This document shows positions 27,097 to 36,347 of a DNA stretch of 64,000 bases, piece by piece. The number at the start of each line of letters is the position of its first letter. Within the stretch, counting starts at the first letter, position 1. The notes beneath the pieces were generated by a model that ran no database searches, was not told where the DNA came from, and saw nothing but the letters and a program-made list of their open reading frames with translations. The position numbers were made by a program, and so were the translations under genes. This DNA is from SHVZ01 sp041906305 (lineage in GTDB: Bacteria; Pseudomonadota; Alphaproteobacteria; SHVZ01): NCBI GenBank assembly GCA_041906305.1, contig JAYRJL010000003.1, positions 372,001 through 436,000 on the forward strand, given 5' to 3'.

Positions 27097-28818
27097 CTAT
27101 CCGCCTCGCGGCCATTCCTCCACCTGCTGATCCTGCCTCAGCCTGAGCCGCCTCCACTCCAGCGCCGCGAACACGTCCTCGCTCGTCGCTTCCGGCTGTA
27201 CCGGCAGCGCGGCGGCACACTCCCTTGCAAACCTGAGCGCCAACGCTTGATCCGACCGCCACGCCATCTCCCACCATTCGACGATCCGTTCCCTCGCGCT
27301 TGCTAGCGCGGCCGCCGAGGGCAGCCTGTCGCGCTTCTGCCGACGGTTCACTTCCTCCTTCGCCGGCAGCAGGTTCCACAGGTCGCCGCAGGGCCACGCC
27401 GACCAGGGCAGGCAATGGTCGATGTCGAGCGCCGTACCTGCGAGCCGCGAGCCGCTCCAGACGCAATGGAGCGTGCGACCCTGCGCAAGCAGTTGCCGCG
27501 CTGCCCGCCTTGCGAGCTCCGTGTCCCTGGCCGGATCCAGCCAGGCGAGTGCCGCCTCGACCTCGCCCGCGCCGATGATCCGGCCCATGCGCTCGCCATA
27601 GAGGCGCACCAGGCGCGCCCATTCGGAGACCAGCACCGGCTCGACCCAGGATCCCAGCCGCTGCAGCGTGCGCCAGACATGTCCCGGCACGGCCAGGCTT
27701 CCATACCGGCGCAGTAGATCGGCATCGAGCGTCAGGTCGCCTCTCGTGCGTGGCGCCATAGCGGGTCGGGCCTCGAAGACCTGTGTGCCGGAGTTGGGAA
27801 AGCGCGTGTAGTGCGCCGGCATGTCGGAGATGAGGCCGCGCGCCTCGCCGAGAGCGCGGGCGACTGAAGCCGCCCGATCGCCGGTGAACCGCGCCCCGAT
27901 GCGGAGATCCTGACCCGACATCCTTGCTTCGAGCAAAGAGCGGAAGCCTTCCCCGGCGAAACCGAGGCCATCGGGACCGGCATTGTCCGGTCGCTGCGGC
28001 AGACGGCTTGAGACCAGCGGCAGATACATGCGAATCCAGTTCATGGCGACGAGGCCGAGCGGGACGTCCACGACGTCCTCATCGCCCCGCTCCATCGCCA
28101 GCGCCGGCGTACCATCTGCGATCCTTGCCACGGCGCGCAGCAGGCCGAGCTTGTAGGTCGCCGACTTCTCGTCGTTGAGGATGATGCCGCGCAGCAAGGG
28201 CAATGCGCCGGCGCCGTCGTCCGGCAACCTCAAGACCATGCCTGTCCACCGGACATCCTCGCGGCCCTGGCGATCGGCCATTGCGACGTTACGCAGCACG
28301 GCGAGACCGTGGCTGCGGGCCAGCGCTTCGATCTCGCCCGGCGGTGCCGGCCACATGGGCCGGTCGGGCGGTGCGGGGCCGTCGCGCAAGGAGATCAGAA
28401 CCACGCCGCCGGGCTTCAGCAGCGTCGCGATCTTGCGGAAAGCGCGCATCCGCGCCGGCGGCGGGACGTGCATCCACACCGCGCTCAGCAGGATCAGATG
28501 GAATGCGATGCCACGGCGGTGGACCTCGGCAAGGTCCGGAAGGCGGTCGTCGAGCCAGCGGATGCGGGTATTCGGATGACGCCGAATGGCCTCGGCCCGC
28601 ATGCCGGCCGCTGGCTCGACCGCGACGACCTCGTAGCCGAGCGAGACGAGCCAGGCGGCGTCACGCCCGGAGCCGGCGCCGACGTCGAGAGCGAAGAGGC
28701 CAGGCTGACGTGGAACAAAGTCAGTGAGATCGGCATGGACGGATTCCGGCGCAAGGGCCTCGTATTGGGCGGCAAGCGAAGCTGCCTGCTGATCGTAAGC
28801 TCTGACGGTGTCGGTCAC
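27097..28818 (-). CDS. Fusion of class I SAM methyltransferase and HNH endonuclease domain (573 aa)
   Basis: Residues 1 to about 210 form a Rossmann methyltransferase: motif I LFALDVGAGSGRDAAWL, acidic loop VVAVEPAAG, and LLKPGGVVLISLRDGP. Residues about 215-400 are a helical middle of unknown fold. Residues about 450-530 form an HNH-type nuclease: CVWSGSRL, then DIDHCLPWSAWPCGDLWNLLPA and VNRRQKRDRLP, in which the DH, N and the final K/R block match HNH catalytic and zinc positions. One chain combining a methyltransferase and a nuclease suggests nucleic-acid modification and cleavage, as in restriction or defence. No partner gene is adjacent. Confidence 0.82.
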   Translation of the reverse strand: MTDTVRAYDQQAASLAAQYEALAPESVHADLTDFVPRQPGLFALDVGAGSGRDAAWLVSLGYEVVAVEPAAGMRAEAIRRHPNTRIRWLDDRLPDLAEVHRRGIAFHLILLSAVWMHVPPPARMRAFRKIATLLKPGGVVLISLRDGPAPPDRPMWPAPPGEIEALARSHGLAVLRNVAMADRQGREDVRWTGMVLRLPDDGAGALPLLRGIILNDEKSATYKLGLLRAVARIADGTPALAMERGDEDVVDVPLGLVAMNWIRMYLPLVSSRLPQRPDNAGPDGLGFAGEGFRSLLEARMSGQDLRIGARFTGDRAASVARALGEARGLISDMPAHYTRFPNSGTQVFEARPAMAPRTRGDLTLDADLLRRYGSLAVPGHVWRTLQRLGSWVEPVLVSEWARLVRLYGERMGRIIGAGEVEAALAWLDPARDTELARRAARQLLAQGRTLHCVWSGSRLAGTALDIDHCLPWSAWPCGDLWNLLPAKEEVNRRQKRDRLPSAAALASARERIVEWWEMAWRSDQALALRFARECAAALPVQPEATSEDVFAALEWRRLRLRQDQQVEEWPRGG

Positions 28819-29055
28819 GTCGGAAGGGCCTCTTCGGCGGCGCCGGCCTTGAGCATCCTCGATGCGCGTTCACCGGCACAAGTCAAACCGTGAGGTCCTG
28901 CGCACGCACTCTGCGAAAGTGGCAGCTAAGGGTCAGGAGTCGCCGGTCTTGGCCACAAGCGATTGCGCAGCGCCAATTTGATCTGGCCACCGGCATCGTT
29001 GAATCTTCAACAATGGCCTCCGTACTTAGATGCCCAAAGAGCTAACAAACCTCGG

Positions 29056-29469
29056 TCATCCCCTGGTGCAGGTGCCGCTCCAAACGCTACCCGTCACATC
29101 AACGTAGAGAAAAGGCATCGATGGCTGCCACACGCGAATCTTGAGAAAGGCAAGCGGACAGGAGGCCACACAGGCGCTCTGGTACAGCGCGACCAGGTCA
29201 TTCTGATTGTTGCCGGGGCTTATCACCGAGAATTTCGACGGCTCGTTCTGCTGTCGTTGCCTCACCCCCGTTCGCAATAGGCCGCTCACAGCATCGAAGG
29301 TCAGCCCGAAACCGGCATCGAACAGGATCTTTGAGGCTGGGCTGGGTTGGGAAAGCGAACCGGTCGACAGAGGGTCGACAACACCGCTCGCCTCGCATCG
29401 ATACAAGCTGGCGGCCGAAGGATGCGCAATCATCAGCAAGCCCGCCACCCCGACGAAAAAGGCTCGCAT
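29056..29469 (-). CDS. Secreted hypothetical protein (137 aa)
   Basis: An N-terminal Sec signal peptide (MRAFFVGVAGLLMIAHPSAA) is followed by about 115 residues with four or five cysteines (YRCEASGVVD, SACVASCPLAFL, SGTCTRG), suggesting disulfide bonds in the periplasm. No family is recognised. The region between it and the methyltransferase-HNH gene (28819-29055) shows nothing further. Confidence 0.6.
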   Translation of the reverse strand: MRAFFVGVAGLLMIAHPSAASLYRCEASGVVDPLSTGSLSQPSPASKILFDAGFGLTFDAVSGLLRTGVRQRQQNEPSKFSVISPGNNQNDLVALYQSACVASCPLAFLKIRVWQPSMPFLYVDVTGSVWSGTCTRG

Positions 29470-29555
29470 GTTCCCCTCCCCTGATGCGCGCAGAGCTTGC
29501 GGATCAGCTATGAACCCGTCAACAATCTATCGCAGGTTGAGGGGGATCATGATCA

Positions 29556-30542
29556 ATGCTCCATAGGCTCAAGAGCCTTAGCCAAGCGGCCGGTGATGCA
29601 GCCGGACGAGCTGCTTCCACTGTCTCCTCCATTAGGGCACGCGAGGCCGCCGCTCACGCTGGCAGCTGGATCGCGCAGAGCTGCAACCTGGCGCTCGCAT
29701 CCGATCTAGCGATCAAGGCCGATCGCTGGATGCGCGACACCTTCGAATCCGCTGCCACGGTCTACGACAAGGCCATGGATGCGGAGTACATCCGCACCCA
29801 TATCGGCGGTGGATTTCACAGGCTCTTCGACGGAGGCCATGACCTTGTCGGCGCCTGGAAGGCGGCGCGGGATGCGCTACCGAACGACATCAGGTTCGAT
29901 GAGATCCACGGCTACCTCCTCGGGCTATGGAAGGACGTCGTCACGCCGAGGGGATTGCCGGTCGTCACCTGGGACATCGAGACCTTCAAGGCGTTCAGCG
30001 AGACCCTGCAACAGGCGCTCGGCGTGACACCTGGATGGGTCACCGACATGGCGAGCTACACCGCGACCGAGCTCGGCGGCAGCATTGCCGCGGTCGCCGC
30101 CCTGCTCTTGAACCTGCGACGGACGGACGCGGCCCGCTACGCCGAACTCTGCGCCTCGCTGTCCATCTCGGGCGGTGCAGGCGCCAACCCTGTGCTTCTC
30201 GCGATCGCCATCGTGGCCGCGCTCAAAGGCGCCCATGACGCGCACAAGACTGGCGAGTGGGAGAAATGGGGGGTCGGGGTCGGCAAGGGAGCTGCCACGG
30301 CTGGGGCTGGGATCGGCGTCGTCGCCGCGGTCGGAGGACTGTCAGGCGGCCTCCTTGCGATTCCGGCGGCGATCGCAACCAAGCTGGCGCTCGACAAGAT
30401 CGAGAAGCTCGCAAGGAAGAGATTCTCTCGCGTGAGCGTGGCCGCATTCGAGACGGAGATGAAGAGGACCTTGCTGGCACTGCCGGCGCCCGAAGCGATG
30501 CTCTTGCTCCCTGCACCGACGCATGCGAGCCCCGGCTTATAG
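29556..30542 (+). CDS. Hypothetical protein with glycine-rich hydrophobic C-terminal region (328 aa)
   Basis: The first half is mostly helical and polar. Residues about 180-275 hold hydrophobic, glycine/alanine-rich stretches (NPVLLAIAIVAALKGAHDAH, GKGAATAGAGIGVVAAVGG, GGLLAIPAAIATKLAL) that could insert in a membrane as hairpins, a form also seen in pore-forming or phage-associated proteins. GAGGGGG lies upstream of the start. The stop is 20 bp before the next gene, so the two are likely co-transcribed. Family not recognised. Confidence 0.6.
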   Translation: MLHRLKSLSQAAGDAAGRAASTVSSIRAREAAAHAGSWIAQSCNLALASDLAIKADRWMRDTFESAATVYDKAMDAEYIRTHIGGGFHRLFDGGHDLVGAWKAARDALPNDIRFDEIHGYLLGLWKDVVTPRGLPVVTWDIETFKAFSETLQQALGVTPGWVTDMASYTATELGGSIAAVAALLLNLRRTDAARYAELCASLSISGGAGANPVLLAIAIVAALKGAHDAHKTGEWEKWGVGVGKGAATAGAGIGVVAAVGGLSGGLLAIPAAIATKLALDKIEKLARKRFSRVSVAAFETEMKRTLLALPAPEAMLLLPAPTHASPGL

Positions 30543-30562
30543 GCCGCGAAAGGAGGCGGTCA

Positions 30563-31522
30563 ATGTTGTCGCTCTGGTACTCGATGAGGCGCTTGGTTAT
30601 CGCTCTTGCGATCCTCGCTTGCGTCACCACCGCGGGATCGGCCCAGGTCTCGAACTACATCGCCTTCACCGAGCGCGACCTGTTCAACGGCACGACCACC
30701 GACGTATCGGCTTGCAGCAACCTGCCGTTCTCCGTTTGGGTCACCGTTGACGGACAGAGCGACTGCATTCGGTACTACGCCGGCAGGCTGGAATCCGGCC
30801 CTCATCCGAGGGCGATGATCTTTCTGCACGGAGATCGCATTGCTGGCACGCGAGCGCGCAACAACCTCCAATCCCTGAGCAATTATGCGAAGACCTCGCC
30901 TGACGACCTCCAGCGCCAAGCGGAGCGCTGGGCGCAATCCGTCGGAATGCCATACATCTTCCTGGCAAGGCCCGGGACCTATGGGTCCTCCGGGGACCAC
31001 ACCCAGCGCCGCCGTCCTCGCGAGATCGCGGTGGTAGCCGCCGCGTTCGACGCCATTACGGCGAAGCATAAGATCGCTAGGTTCGGGATTTCCGGACAAT
31101 CCGGCGGCGGTCTCCTGACGGCGGCGCTGCTGGCCGCACGCAACGACATCGACTGCGCAGCTCTGTCTTCCGCCGCCTCTTCAATCCGTTCGCGGATGAT
31201 CGCCCTAAACCTGCGAGTGGACACGACCGGTTATTTCGATTCGGTCGACACGTCCGAGCTCGTAGGGAAAATCCGGAAGAGTCCCCTTCCCCGAATTTTC
31301 ATCATCGGAGATCCGCGGGACAAGACCGTGCCGCATTCGAGCCAGCTCGACTATTTCGCCAAGCTTCAGGCCGTTGGTCAGGCTCCGGTTCGGATCGATG
31401 GAAAGGCGAAGGACCAGAACCATCATAGCCTCGACGAGCATGGCCGCGTCGCATCGATCATGTGCATGAACGGATCGACCGACGAGCAGATTCGGGCGCG
31501 GCTCGCGCAGCTCGACGGCTAG
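30563..31522 (+). CDS. Secreted alpha/beta hydrolase-fold protein (319 aa)
   Basis: The start at 30563 follows a near-consensus AAAGGAGG and gives a signal peptide (SMRRLVIALAILACVTTAGSAQ). The frame continues upstream into the previous gene but without reason to use it. The nucleophile elbow is FGISGQSGGGLLTAAL; the probable acid is in FIIGDPRDKTVPH and the histidine in DQNHHSLDEHG, a complete Ser-Asp-His order. It looks like a prolyl-oligopeptidase or esterase type enzyme in the periplasm. Substrate unknown. Confidence 0.82.
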   Translation: MLSLWYSMRRLVIALAILACVTTAGSAQVSNYIAFTERDLFNGTTTDVSACSNLPFSVWVTVDGQSDCIRYYAGRLESGPHPRAMIFLHGDRIAGTRARNNLQSLSNYAKTSPDDLQRQAERWAQSVGMPYIFLARPGTYGSSGDHTQRRRPREIAVVAAAFDAITAKHKIARFGISGQSGGGLLTAALLAARNDIDCAALSSAASSIRSRMIALNLRVDTTGYFDSVDTSELVGKIRKSPLPRIFIIGDPRDKTVPHSSQLDYFAKLQAVGQAPVRIDGKAKDQNHHSLDEHGRVASIMCMNGSTDEQIRARLAQLDG

Positions 31523-31544
31523 GTGATCCAGACGGAGGCAGGCA

Positions 31545-32435
31545 ATGAAGCTTCACATCGTCGTTGCGCTTGTGATCGCCGCTATCGGTCTAGGCCGCGC
31601 TCATGCACAGGCTATTCCTACATCCGCCGGCCTCATTGAGGTTCGCGATGGAGGTGAGAACGGCAGGGTCCTGACGCTGAATGGCATCACGCTGAAGACC
31701 GAGAACGGAGAGAACCTCGATAGCTGGTCGATCACGATCGCTGCTGCCGTTCCATCCGAGACCGATCCCCGCTACCTGGTAGTGACGACGAGCACCGGCG
31801 GCAACGCCTGCGATATCTGGGGACTTCATGTCGTCAGGCTCGTTCCCGGCATATGGGTTTCGGACGATCTCGGCGGTTGCGGGGTGAGGGAGTTCAAAGC
31901 GCGGCTTGAGGTCAGATCGTTGATTCTCGATGCTCTCACGAGCGAGGTGCGAAACGAGTTTGGTGATCCCGGCATCCTCTCATGGCGCCTGGACGGTGAT
32001 CGTTTGCGAGTCGTTCCTCGAAAAGGAGTGCCCAGCTTTTGGCGCTTCGAGAGTCTGCACCCTTTCGAGTTCATGGGAGATCACGACATAAGGCGGCCTA
32101 TGGCAGAATCCCTTCGCGAACGCTATCGCGATGTCCGCGATCGCTTGACGGTTTCATCCGGAATGGTCGTGGTTGGGTACAGATACCTGGTCGGAGAAGG
32201 CTGCTTGCCCCACTCCTGTGGCAGCGATGAAGCGTTCCTACTTGTCGATGCCTATACAGGCCATACGTGGGCCTTCATGGCAGAGAATTCGGAGCGGATG
32301 CTTGCCTTTGGACCCCAGGACAAGGACGTGTGGGTGCCACATGTCCCTCAATTGGACCTGTGGCTTGCGAGCTGGAACTTGGAACTTGAGACCCGCGCCG
32401 CACCCCTTCGCGTGAAGCCTCGGGCTAAACGTTAA
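31545..32435 (+). CDS. Secreted hypothetical protein (296 aa)
   Basis: A signal peptide (MKLHIVVALVIAAIGLGRAHAQA) follows a good ribosome site (GGAGG). The mature protein is beta-rich, with two cysteines in NACDIWGLHVV and LGGCGVREF, and a later CLPHSCGSDEAFLLVDAYTG stretch. It starts 22 bp after the hydrolase gene and is probably in the same transcript. No family is recognised; a periplasmic partner of the hydrolase is possible. Confidence 0.62.
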   Translation: MKLHIVVALVIAAIGLGRAHAQAIPTSAGLIEVRDGGENGRVLTLNGITLKTENGENLDSWSITIAAAVPSETDPRYLVVTTSTGGNACDIWGLHVVRLVPGIWVSDDLGGCGVREFKARLEVRSLILDALTSEVRNEFGDPGILSWRLDGDRLRVVPRKGVPSFWRFESLHPFEFMGDHDIRRPMAESLRERYRDVRDRLTVSSGMVVVGYRYLVGEGCLPHSCGSDEAFLLVDAYTGHTWAFMAENSERMLAFGPQDKDVWVPHVPQLDLWLASWNLELETRAAPLRVKPRAKR

Positions 32436-32484
32436 TCACAAAGAGCCTGCCTATTCACTTTCGAGCTTTGCCTCACACCCACCT

Positions 32485-33972
32485 ATGTCGAGAGTCCCCC
32501 ACCTCACCAAGTCCCGGTACACGGCTGGACTTCAGTGTCTTCGTCGTCTTTGGCTCGATGTGCATGATCGCACCAAGGACGAGACGGAGGCGCCGGCTGG
32601 GTCCCCGATCGCAGTCGGGAAGGAGATTGGTCAGCATGCGCATCAGCTGTTTCCGGGCGGCGTCCTAGTCGCGGAGGAGCCCTGGGAGCATGCCGCAGCC
32701 GTCGCACGGACGGCCGCGCTGGTGTCGGATCGATCAGTGCCGGCGATCTTTGAGGCAGCCTTTGAGCACGACCATGTACGCATTCGGGTAGACGTTCTCG
32801 AGCGCCTGGCCGGCGGACGCTGGGGAATCCGCGAGGTGAAGAGCAGCGGCGAGGTCAAGGATTACCACTACGACGATGCCGCGGTTCAGTTCCATGTGGT
32901 CGAGAAGGCCGGGCTTCGCATCTCCTCAGTTCAAATCCTGCACGTGAACAAGGAGTACGTGCGGGAGGAGGGAGAAATTTCCTGGCGGACCTACTTTCGG
33001 CGCGAAGAGATCAGAGAAGAGGCGAAGGTGCGCCGGACCGGTATCGAGACGCGACTGATGCAGCAATCCGCATGCCTGTCGCGTCGCAAGGCACCTGCGA
33101 TAGATCCTGGTGCACACTGCCACAACCCGAATTCCTGCGCCCATTGGGTTGGTTGTACTGCGTCGAAGCCGAAGGATTGGATCTACCATATGCCCAACCT
33201 GAGCACCGAACGAAGAGAGGCGCTCGGGCAGCTCGGCATAGATACGATCTCGTCGATCCCTGACGACTTTCCGTTATCTCCGCGCCAGGCCGTCATTCGA
33301 GACGTTACACGGACGAGCATCCCCTTCGTTGCAGACGATCTCCCGGATCGTCTGCGAGGTTTCGGGCCGCCGGCCTGCTACCTTGACTTCGAGGCGTTCT
33401 CTCCCGCCATCCCTCTCTATTCCGGCACGCGTCCCTTCCAGACGATTCCATTCCAGTGGTCGTTGCATCATGTGAACGCCAAGGGAAAGGTCACGCATCA
33501 GGAGCACCTCGCGGAGGGAAACGAGGACCCACGACGCCGCTTTGCCGAAACACTGGTCAATGCACTTCGAGGATCGGCCTGCCCGATCATCGTCTACTCA
33601 TCCTACGAGAAGACGCGCCTGAATGAACTTGCGGACTATCTGCCCGGGCTCGCAAAGCCGATTCAGGGCATCGTAGACCGGCTGGCCGACCTCCTGCCCG
33701 TCGTCAGGTCCGGCGTCTATCATCCGGATTTCGCATTCAGCAACTCAATCAAGACGGCAGCACCTGCGCTGGCGCCGGACATCACCTACGGCGATCTCGA
33801 CGAGGTCGCGGATGGTGAGACTGCTTCAGCCGCATTCTGGAGGATGGCAATCAGTCAGGCCGATGCGAAGGAGTCCGCGCGGCTCAGGGATGCGCTTCTC
33901 ACCTACTGCAAGCGAGACACCTGGGCGATGGTACGGCTGCACCAAGCGCTTATTGAGCTCGCGCGGAAATAG
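32485..33972 (+). CDS. DUF2779 protein: Cas4-like nuclease plus DEDD-type exonuclease-like domain (495 aa)
   Basis: The start SRVPHLTKSRYTAGLQCLRRLWLD is the DUF2779 hallmark. Residues 1 to about 230 look like a RecB/Cas4-type PD-(D/E)XK nuclease with RIRVDVLER, WGIREVKSS and a later Gln in AAVQFHVVEKAG. Cys18 plus three cysteines in HCHNPNSCAHWVGC (about 212-224) could hold an Fe-S cluster as in Cas4. Residues about 290-495 have an RNase H-like exonuclease pattern: CYLDFEAF (D-x-E) and a C-terminal YCKRDTWAMVRLH. No CRISPR array or other cas gene is in the window. The role is probably DNA processing. Confidence 0.8.
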   Translation: MSRVPHLTKSRYTAGLQCLRRLWLDVHDRTKDETEAPAGSPIAVGKEIGQHAHQLFPGGVLVAEEPWEHAAAVARTAALVSDRSVPAIFEAAFEHDHVRIRVDVLERLAGGRWGIREVKSSGEVKDYHYDDAAVQFHVVEKAGLRISSVQILHVNKEYVREEGEISWRTYFRREEIREEAKVRRTGIETRLMQQSACLSRRKAPAIDPGAHCHNPNSCAHWVGCTASKPKDWIYHMPNLSTERREALGQLGIDTISSIPDDFPLSPRQAVIRDVTRTSIPFVADDLPDRLRGFGPPACYLDFEAFSPAIPLYSGTRPFQTIPFQWSLHHVNAKGKVTHQEHLAEGNEDPRRRFAETLVNALRGSACPIIVYSSYEKTRLNELADYLPGLAKPIQGIVDRLADLLPVVRSGVYHPDFAFSNSIKTAAPALAPDITYGDLDEVADGETASAAFWRMAISQADAKESARLRDALLTYCKRDTWAMVRLHQALIELARK

Positions 33973-34010
33973 CCAGCCGTCTGAACATCGACACCCAACG
34001 GGCGACAACG

Positions 34011-34751
34011 ATGACGACCAGGCTCAATCCCCAGACATCCTCAGCGCTCAAGCACTACGTCTACCTCTACATCGATCCCTTCAGCGGCCTGCCCTTCTAC
34101 ATCGGCAAGGGCTATGGCGCGCGCATGCTCGTCCACGCCTCCGGTCACGGCAATCCGGCGACATCCGCGCGCATCAAGGCCATCCGCGACCGGGGCAGAG
34201 AGCCGTCGATCGACATCCTGGATCATGGCTTCGAGGATCACGGGACCGCCTGCAAGGTCGAGGCGGCAGCGATCGACCTGTTCGAGCGTGGGGCGCTGAC
34301 CAATCTGGTACGCGGCCGCGGCACGGTTGCTTTCGGCCGGCGGACGCTGCAGGAGCTCGACGCGCTCTACGGCGCCAGGCCGGTCGAGATCATCCATCCC
34401 TCGATCCTGATCCGCATCAACCAGCGCTACGACCCGAAGATGTCGGATCTGGCGCTCTACGAGTCCACGCGCGGCGTGTGGAAGGCGTCGGGCCCGAGGC
34501 GCGACGCGGCCCGGTACGCCCTCGCGGTCTTCCAGGGCGTGGTACGCGAGGTCTACGAGATCGGAAGCTGGCATCCGGCGGGAAGCACGAGATACCGGAC
34601 GCGCGATCGCGACGACGTCGACGCGCCGGGGCGGTTCGAGTTCAAGGGCAAGGTGGCGGGTGAGATGATCCGCCAGCGGTACAAGTGGCGACTGGTTCGG
34701 GCGTACCTGACCGAGAAATCGCAGAACCCGATCTGCTATGCGGGGTGCTGA
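34011..34751 (+). CDS. GIY-YIG nuclease family protein, LEM-3-like (246 aa)
   Basis: The N-terminal 100 residues carry a GIY-YIG-type domain of the LEM-3/ANKLE1 sort: YVYLYIDPFSGLPFYIGKGYGARMLVH, then an RIKAIRDRG helix and a catalytic-glutamate candidate in CKVEAAAIDLF. The C-terminal 120 residues are a separate, unassigned domain with W and R rich segments (MIRQRYKWRLVRAYL). It stands 38 bp after the DUF2779 gene on the same strand; two nucleases in one transcript are likely. Confidence 0.82.
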   Translation: MTTRLNPQTSSALKHYVYLYIDPFSGLPFYIGKGYGARMLVHASGHGNPATSARIKAIRDRGREPSIDILDHGFEDHGTACKVEAAAIDLFERGALTNLVRGRGTVAFGRRTLQELDALYGARPVEIIHPSILIRINQRYDPKMSDLALYESTRGVWKASGPRRDAARYALAVFQGVVREVYEIGSWHPAGSTRYRTRDRDDVDAPGRFEFKGKVAGEMIRQRYKWRLVRAYLTEKSQNPICYAGC

Positions 34752-34777
34752 TGTCAGCTGCTTGCATGAGCCACTAA

Positions 34778-35497
34778 TTACGTGCTGAGGGCGAACTCCA
34801 CCGTCACCGGCACATGGTCGCTGATCTCGGCCGCCACGTACTTCTCGAAGCTGCCGATCGACACGTCCTGCGCAATCAACCCGGCTGAGTGGAAGACAAA
34901 GTCGATGTGGAAGCGCTGCTCGGCGTTCCAGCGCCAGTAGAGCGTCGCCTGACTCTCCTTGCCGTGCTCCTGGCCATGGAAGCCGTGCCAGGCGCTGGCA
35001 AGGCCGATCGATCCCATCGTCGCCAGCACGTCGGCGAAGCGACGCCCTGGTCCCTTGCGCCGGTCCATGCCGACCGAGTGGTTGAAATCGCCGGCGACTA
35101 AAGACGGCGCCTCGCCGAGGAAGCTGCGGAGGTGCTCGAGGACGCGGATGGTCGGGGGCGCGCATTCGCTGCGCGAGTCCGTCCAGACCGCGAGGATGTG
35201 AACGCGGTCCGAGCCATTGCGCGCGACAACAGGGATGAACCACTTCTCGGGTATCTCGAACGGCGCGCGCTCCAGCGACCAGCCGCCATAGCCGATCGCC
35301 GCCAGGCCCTTCTGGCCGTCGTCGCCGGTCCAGATCGCGCGATCGGAAAGACCGGCACGCGCCAGGCAGCCCGGGCGCACCTCCTGGAGGATCGCGATCC
35401 CGGGCGAGAGGCGCTCGAGATGGCCGAACTTGCGCTCGAAGGCGTCGCAGACGTTCCAGCTGACGAGGCGCATTTGAAGCTGTCGGTCTCCAGCCAT
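34778..35497 (-). CDS. Endonuclease/exonuclease/phosphatase (EEP) family protein (239 aa)
   Basis: The EEP fold is seen from MRLVSWNVCDAFERK (Asn), AILQEVRPG (catalytic metal-binding Glu), SLVAGDFNHSVG (Asp and Asn), RFHIDFVF and the terminal SDHVPVTVEF (Asp-His pair), a full catalytic set. Substrates of this family range from DNA to phospholipids, but no signal peptide is present, so a cytoplasmic nucleic-acid or nucleotide substrate is more likely. The start is 35497 or 35473; the later one begins right at the conserved core. It follows the hydrolase gene by 3 bp on the same strand. Confidence 0.87.
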   Translation of the reverse strand: MAGDRQLQMRLVSWNVCDAFERKFGHLERLSPGIAILQEVRPGCLARAGLSDRAIWTGDDGQKGLAAIGYGGWSLERAPFEIPEKWFIPVVARNGSDRVHILAVWTDSRSECAPPTIRVLEHLRSFLGEAPSLVAGDFNHSVGMDRRKGPGRRFADVLATMGSIGLASAWHGFHGQEHGKESQATLYWRWNAEQRFHIDFVFHSAGLIAQDVSIGSFEKYVAAEISDHVPVTVEFALST

Positions 35498-35500
35498 TCT

Positions 35501-36313
35501 CTAGTTTAGGAGCCGCCGAAAGAATGCTTCGGCCTTTTCGCGCGAGTCCCGCGCCGCGTCCGGATCAGTCTTCAGGTAGTGCGCCTCCACCTTGCCGCCG
35601 ACGCTCGTTCCTTGGACATATCGCGCCTGCTGCCCATCGATGTCGAAGGAATGGTAGGCGTCCGGATAGACGACGACCTCCGCTTTCCTCGCAACGGCGC
35701 TGTCTGCGAGGAGGGCCGTGCATCGAGACGCAGGCGTCCAGTCGTCCTTGGCGCCGATCAGGATCAGGGTCGGGACAGCGATCTTCCTGTCGGCGGTTGC
35801 GTCGCAGAGAGGATAGTAGGCAACCGCCGCCTTGATCCCGTAGGCCGAAGCCATCACCACTTCCTGGACCAGCTTCATGATGGTCCAGCCGCCGTGCGAG
35901 AAGCCGATGACGCCGATGCGGTCCTTGGCGACGAAAGACTGCTCTGCGAGATACTCGGCAGCTCCAACGACGTCCCATAGCCTAATGTGAGGGGTCACTG
36001 ACGAGGTGCTCGTCATGATATTGCGCAATCCCCTGGGACTGAAGCTGTCAGGAACGATCGCCACATAGCCTTGCGAGGCCAGGCGCTGGCCCCACGCATC
36101 GTAGTGCGGATGCGGACCGCCGCTGCCGTGGAGGATGATGATCGCAGGAAAAGGCCCGGTGCCGGCGGGGCGATGCAGATCGGCCTCGATCATCACTTCC
36201 GGGCCGACGCCGGGGAGCGGGACGGACTTGAACTTAACGCGCTCGGCAGCGTGAACGGAGCTCACGGTCATGGCGATCAACGCCACCGCGATCAAGATGC
36301 TGGATCTCCACAT
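35501..36313 (-). CDS. Secreted dienelactone hydrolase-like alpha/beta hydrolase (270 aa)
   Basis: Starting from ATG at 36313 (preceded by GAGGGGG), the protein has a signal peptide (MWRSSILIAVALIAMTVSSVHA). The oxyanion region is IIILHGSGGP, the nucleophile elbow is GVIGFSHGGW, the acid is in LILIGAKDDWTP and the histidine in PDAYHSFDIDG. This fits the dienelactone hydrolase family acting in the periplasm. It is followed by the EEP gene with almost no gap. The substrate is unknown. Confidence 0.87.
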   Translation of the reverse strand: MWRSSILIAVALIAMTVSSVHAAERVKFKSVPLPGVGPEVMIEADLHRPAGTGPFPAIIILHGSGGPHPHYDAWGQRLASQGYVAIVPDSFSPRGLRNIMTSTSSVTPHIRLWDVVGAAEYLAEQSFVAKDRIGVIGFSHGGWTIMKLVQEVVMASAYGIKAAVAYYPLCDATADRKIAVPTLILIGAKDDWTPASRCTALLADSAVARKAEVVVYPDAYHSFDIDGQQARYVQGTSVGGKVEAHYLKTDPDAARDSREKAEAFFRRLLN

Positions 36314-36347
36314 ATCCCCCTCTTCCACTCGCGATGATCCGCGAGCC

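Noticed and set aside
26957..27622. Minus-strand frame overlapping the methyltransferase-HNH gene, and an idea of an IS remnant at 26930-27096
   Set aside because: The frame is out of phase with a clearly real gene. The short flanking stretch recalled IS-end sequences, but no transposase fragment or repeat could be confirmed.
32485..33972. Cas4 of a CRISPR system
   Set aside because: The protein has a Cas4-like part but belongs to the DUF2779 architecture, and no repeat-spacer array or other cas gene is present in the window.
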